Below, piece by piece: positions 17,595 through 18,098 of a stretch of DNA of 18,098 nucleotides. Every line of letters begins with the position of its first letter. The stretch's first letter is position 1. The stretch is taken from contig CAMNHM010000045.1 in the NCBI GenBank assembly GCA_946539475.1, positions 1 through 18,098 on the forward strand, given 5' to 3'. Source of the stretch: an uncultured Prevotellaceae bacterium. Its GTDB lineage: Bacteria > Bacteroidota > Bacteroidia > Bacteroidales > Bacteroidaceae. The notes below the pieces were generated by a model, which was given only the letters and a program-made list of their open reading frames with translations, had not been told where the DNA came from and searched no databases. Position numbers and translations under genes: made by a program.

Positions 17595-17720
17595 CCGCCC
17601 CCGACCGAAGTGCCACTCTTGTAGTACTCCGTCAGCCACCTTGTACAGCAATCACCGCGACATTGCACTACAATCTCGGCGTCGGAGCACTACAAGAGTG
17701 GCACTTCGGTTGGGGGGCGG
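17595..17720. repeat. Long near-perfect inverted repeat (126 nt) just after the pectate lyase gene
   Basis: Starting 4 nt after the TAA, 17595-17652 pairs with 17662-17720 around a 9-nt loop. The outer stem has a perfect 22-bp core (17604-17625 against 17689-17710, starting ACCGAAGTGCCACTCTTGTA) and a C-rich/G-rich base with one bulged G. Beyond mismatches at 17626/17688 and 17632/17682 it continues through CTCCG/CGGAG. The inner stem (17641-17652 against 17662-17673) matches 10 of 12. It could be a strong terminator or 3'-end stabiliser, or a REP/MITE-like element. No clear T-run or target-site duplication is visible. Confidence 0.88.
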
Positions 17721-17756
17721 GAGCAGAATCGAGGGGCTCGGCAAGAGGAGGTGCCT

Positions 17757-17834
17757 GAGTTTGAGTTTGGGTTTGAGTTCGGGCTGAGTTTGAGTTTGGG
17801 TTTGAGTTGCGGTTTGAGTTTGAGTTTGAGTTGG
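17757..17834 (+). repeat. GAGTTT-type hexamer repeat tract, copy 1
   Basis: About 78 bp made of GAGTTT units with GGTTTG and GCGGTTTGAG variants on the plus strand. It includes the 26-mer at 17801-17826 that recurs exactly at 18001-18026. It shows strong strand asymmetry (G and T on one strand, C and A on the other). Confidence 0.85.
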
Positions 17835-17907
17835 TGTTTTCAGATAATTTCTCCATGACTAGTTTTCTCTTGCCTGAAAAGTTTTTTTTAGCGTTTTTTG
17901 CCTATAA

Positions 17908-17920
17908 AACTCAAACCGCA
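17908..17920 (-). repeat. Inverted 13-bp copy of the tract motif
   Basis: AACTCAAACCGCA here is the exact reverse complement of TGCGGTTTGAGTT, found at 17808-17820 and 18008-18020. It lies between the two tracts and could pair with either in single-stranded DNA or RNA. Confidence 0.65.
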
Positions 17921-17981
17921 CCGTGTGAGCGTAGTATAATTGTCTGATATATTGTATGTTACAGCAATTTGTTAAAGGTTT

Positions 17982-18027
17982 AAGTTTGGTTTGAGTTTGG
18001 TTTGAGTTGCGGTTTGAGTTTGAGTTG
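17982..18027 (+). repeat. GAGTTT-type repeat tract, copy 2
   Basis: About 46 bp of GGTTTGAGTTT units. Positions 18001-18026 are identical to 17801-17826 (26 of 26, beginning TTTGAGTTGCGGTTTGAG), exactly 200 bp downstream of copy 1. Confidence 0.85.
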
Positions 18028-18098
18028 TAACCGATATTTGAGTCCACTTGAAAAAGTCTCAGTGATATTGCAAACATTGGCGTAGCCGCTCCCCTCCC

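Larger units (their letters stand above)
17592..18098. other. 507-bp intergenic region without a convincing gene
   Basis: After the pectate lyase stop this stretch holds the long inverted repeat at 17595-17720, two GAGTTT-type repeat tracts and an AT-rich middle (about 17835-17980). Small minus-strand reading frames exist (17856-17668 and 18077-17859), but their middles are just the repeats read as Asn-Ser and Thr-Gln runs. A TAAGTTTG at 17981-17988 fits a -7 promoter element, but no TTTG is at the right distance. The window ends before any downstream gene start. Confidence 0.75.

Noticed and set aside
17592..17730. Insertion sequence ends or integration site
   Set aside because: The inverted repeat is strong, but no transposase or integrase gene and no convincing target duplication flank it, so I list it only as a repeat.
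17668..17856. 62-codon minus-strand frame with Asn-Ser and Thr-Gln runs
   Set aside because: Most of the peptide is the GAGTTT tract read backwards, and its end reads through one arm of the long hairpin. No ribosome site or promoter is seen.
17859..18077. 72-codon minus-strand frame
   Set aside because: It again crosses a repeat tract and shares the NSNSNRNSN peptide only because of the common 26-mer. The rest shows no recognisable domain.

Overview
The window looks like chromosomal DNA from a GC-rich member of the Bacteroidota, most likely Prevotellaceae. This rests on recognised families and signals, not on a database search. Evidence includes a TIGR02094-type alpha-glucan phosphorylase, the gene order leuA-leuC-leuD-cimA, a DUF5687-type membrane protein, a secreted family-1 pectate lyase, promoters with the Bacteroidota elements TTTG and TAnnTTTG, and mostly weak Shine-Dalgarno sequences.

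Layout. (1) 1-887: the 3' end of an alpha-glucan phosphorylase gene. (2) 888-1222: a 335-bp gap with GAGTTTAGAG-type repeats, a long hairpin, a perfect 41-bp direct repeat and a good promoter for the next operon. (3) 1223-6198: four tightly overlapping plus-strand genes, leuA, leuC, leuD and a Leptospira-type citramalate synthase. LeuCD can process both isopropylmalate and citramalate, so the operon probably feeds leucine and threonine-independent isoleucine synthesis. leuB is not in the window. (4) 10621-6217: a minus-strand operon of four overlapping genes in the order DEDDy 3'-5' exonuclease, RlmI-like rRNA methyltransferase, tilS and an HD-domain phosphohydrolase. It converges on the leu operon with only 18 bp between stop codons. 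(5) 10728-17591: a plus-strand run of ftsK, a LolA-like carrier, a DUF5687 membrane protein and a pectate lyase, divergent from operon 4 across a short promoter region. (6) 17592-18098: 507 bp with no convincing gene. It holds a long near-perfect inverted repeat just after the pectate lyase stop codon and two GAGTTT-type repeat tracts sharing an exact 26-mer 200 bp apart.

I found no defence system, integrase, transposase, CRISPR array, tRNA or rRNA. The coding part is mostly housekeeping metabolism, RNA modification and cell-envelope functions. The least explained material is the structured repetitive DNA in the two large gaps. The best functional point is the operon pairing of two related acyl-transferring synthases, whose active sites suggest different keto-acid substrates. 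No undescribed system is clearly present; the repeat elements are the best candidates for a second look.
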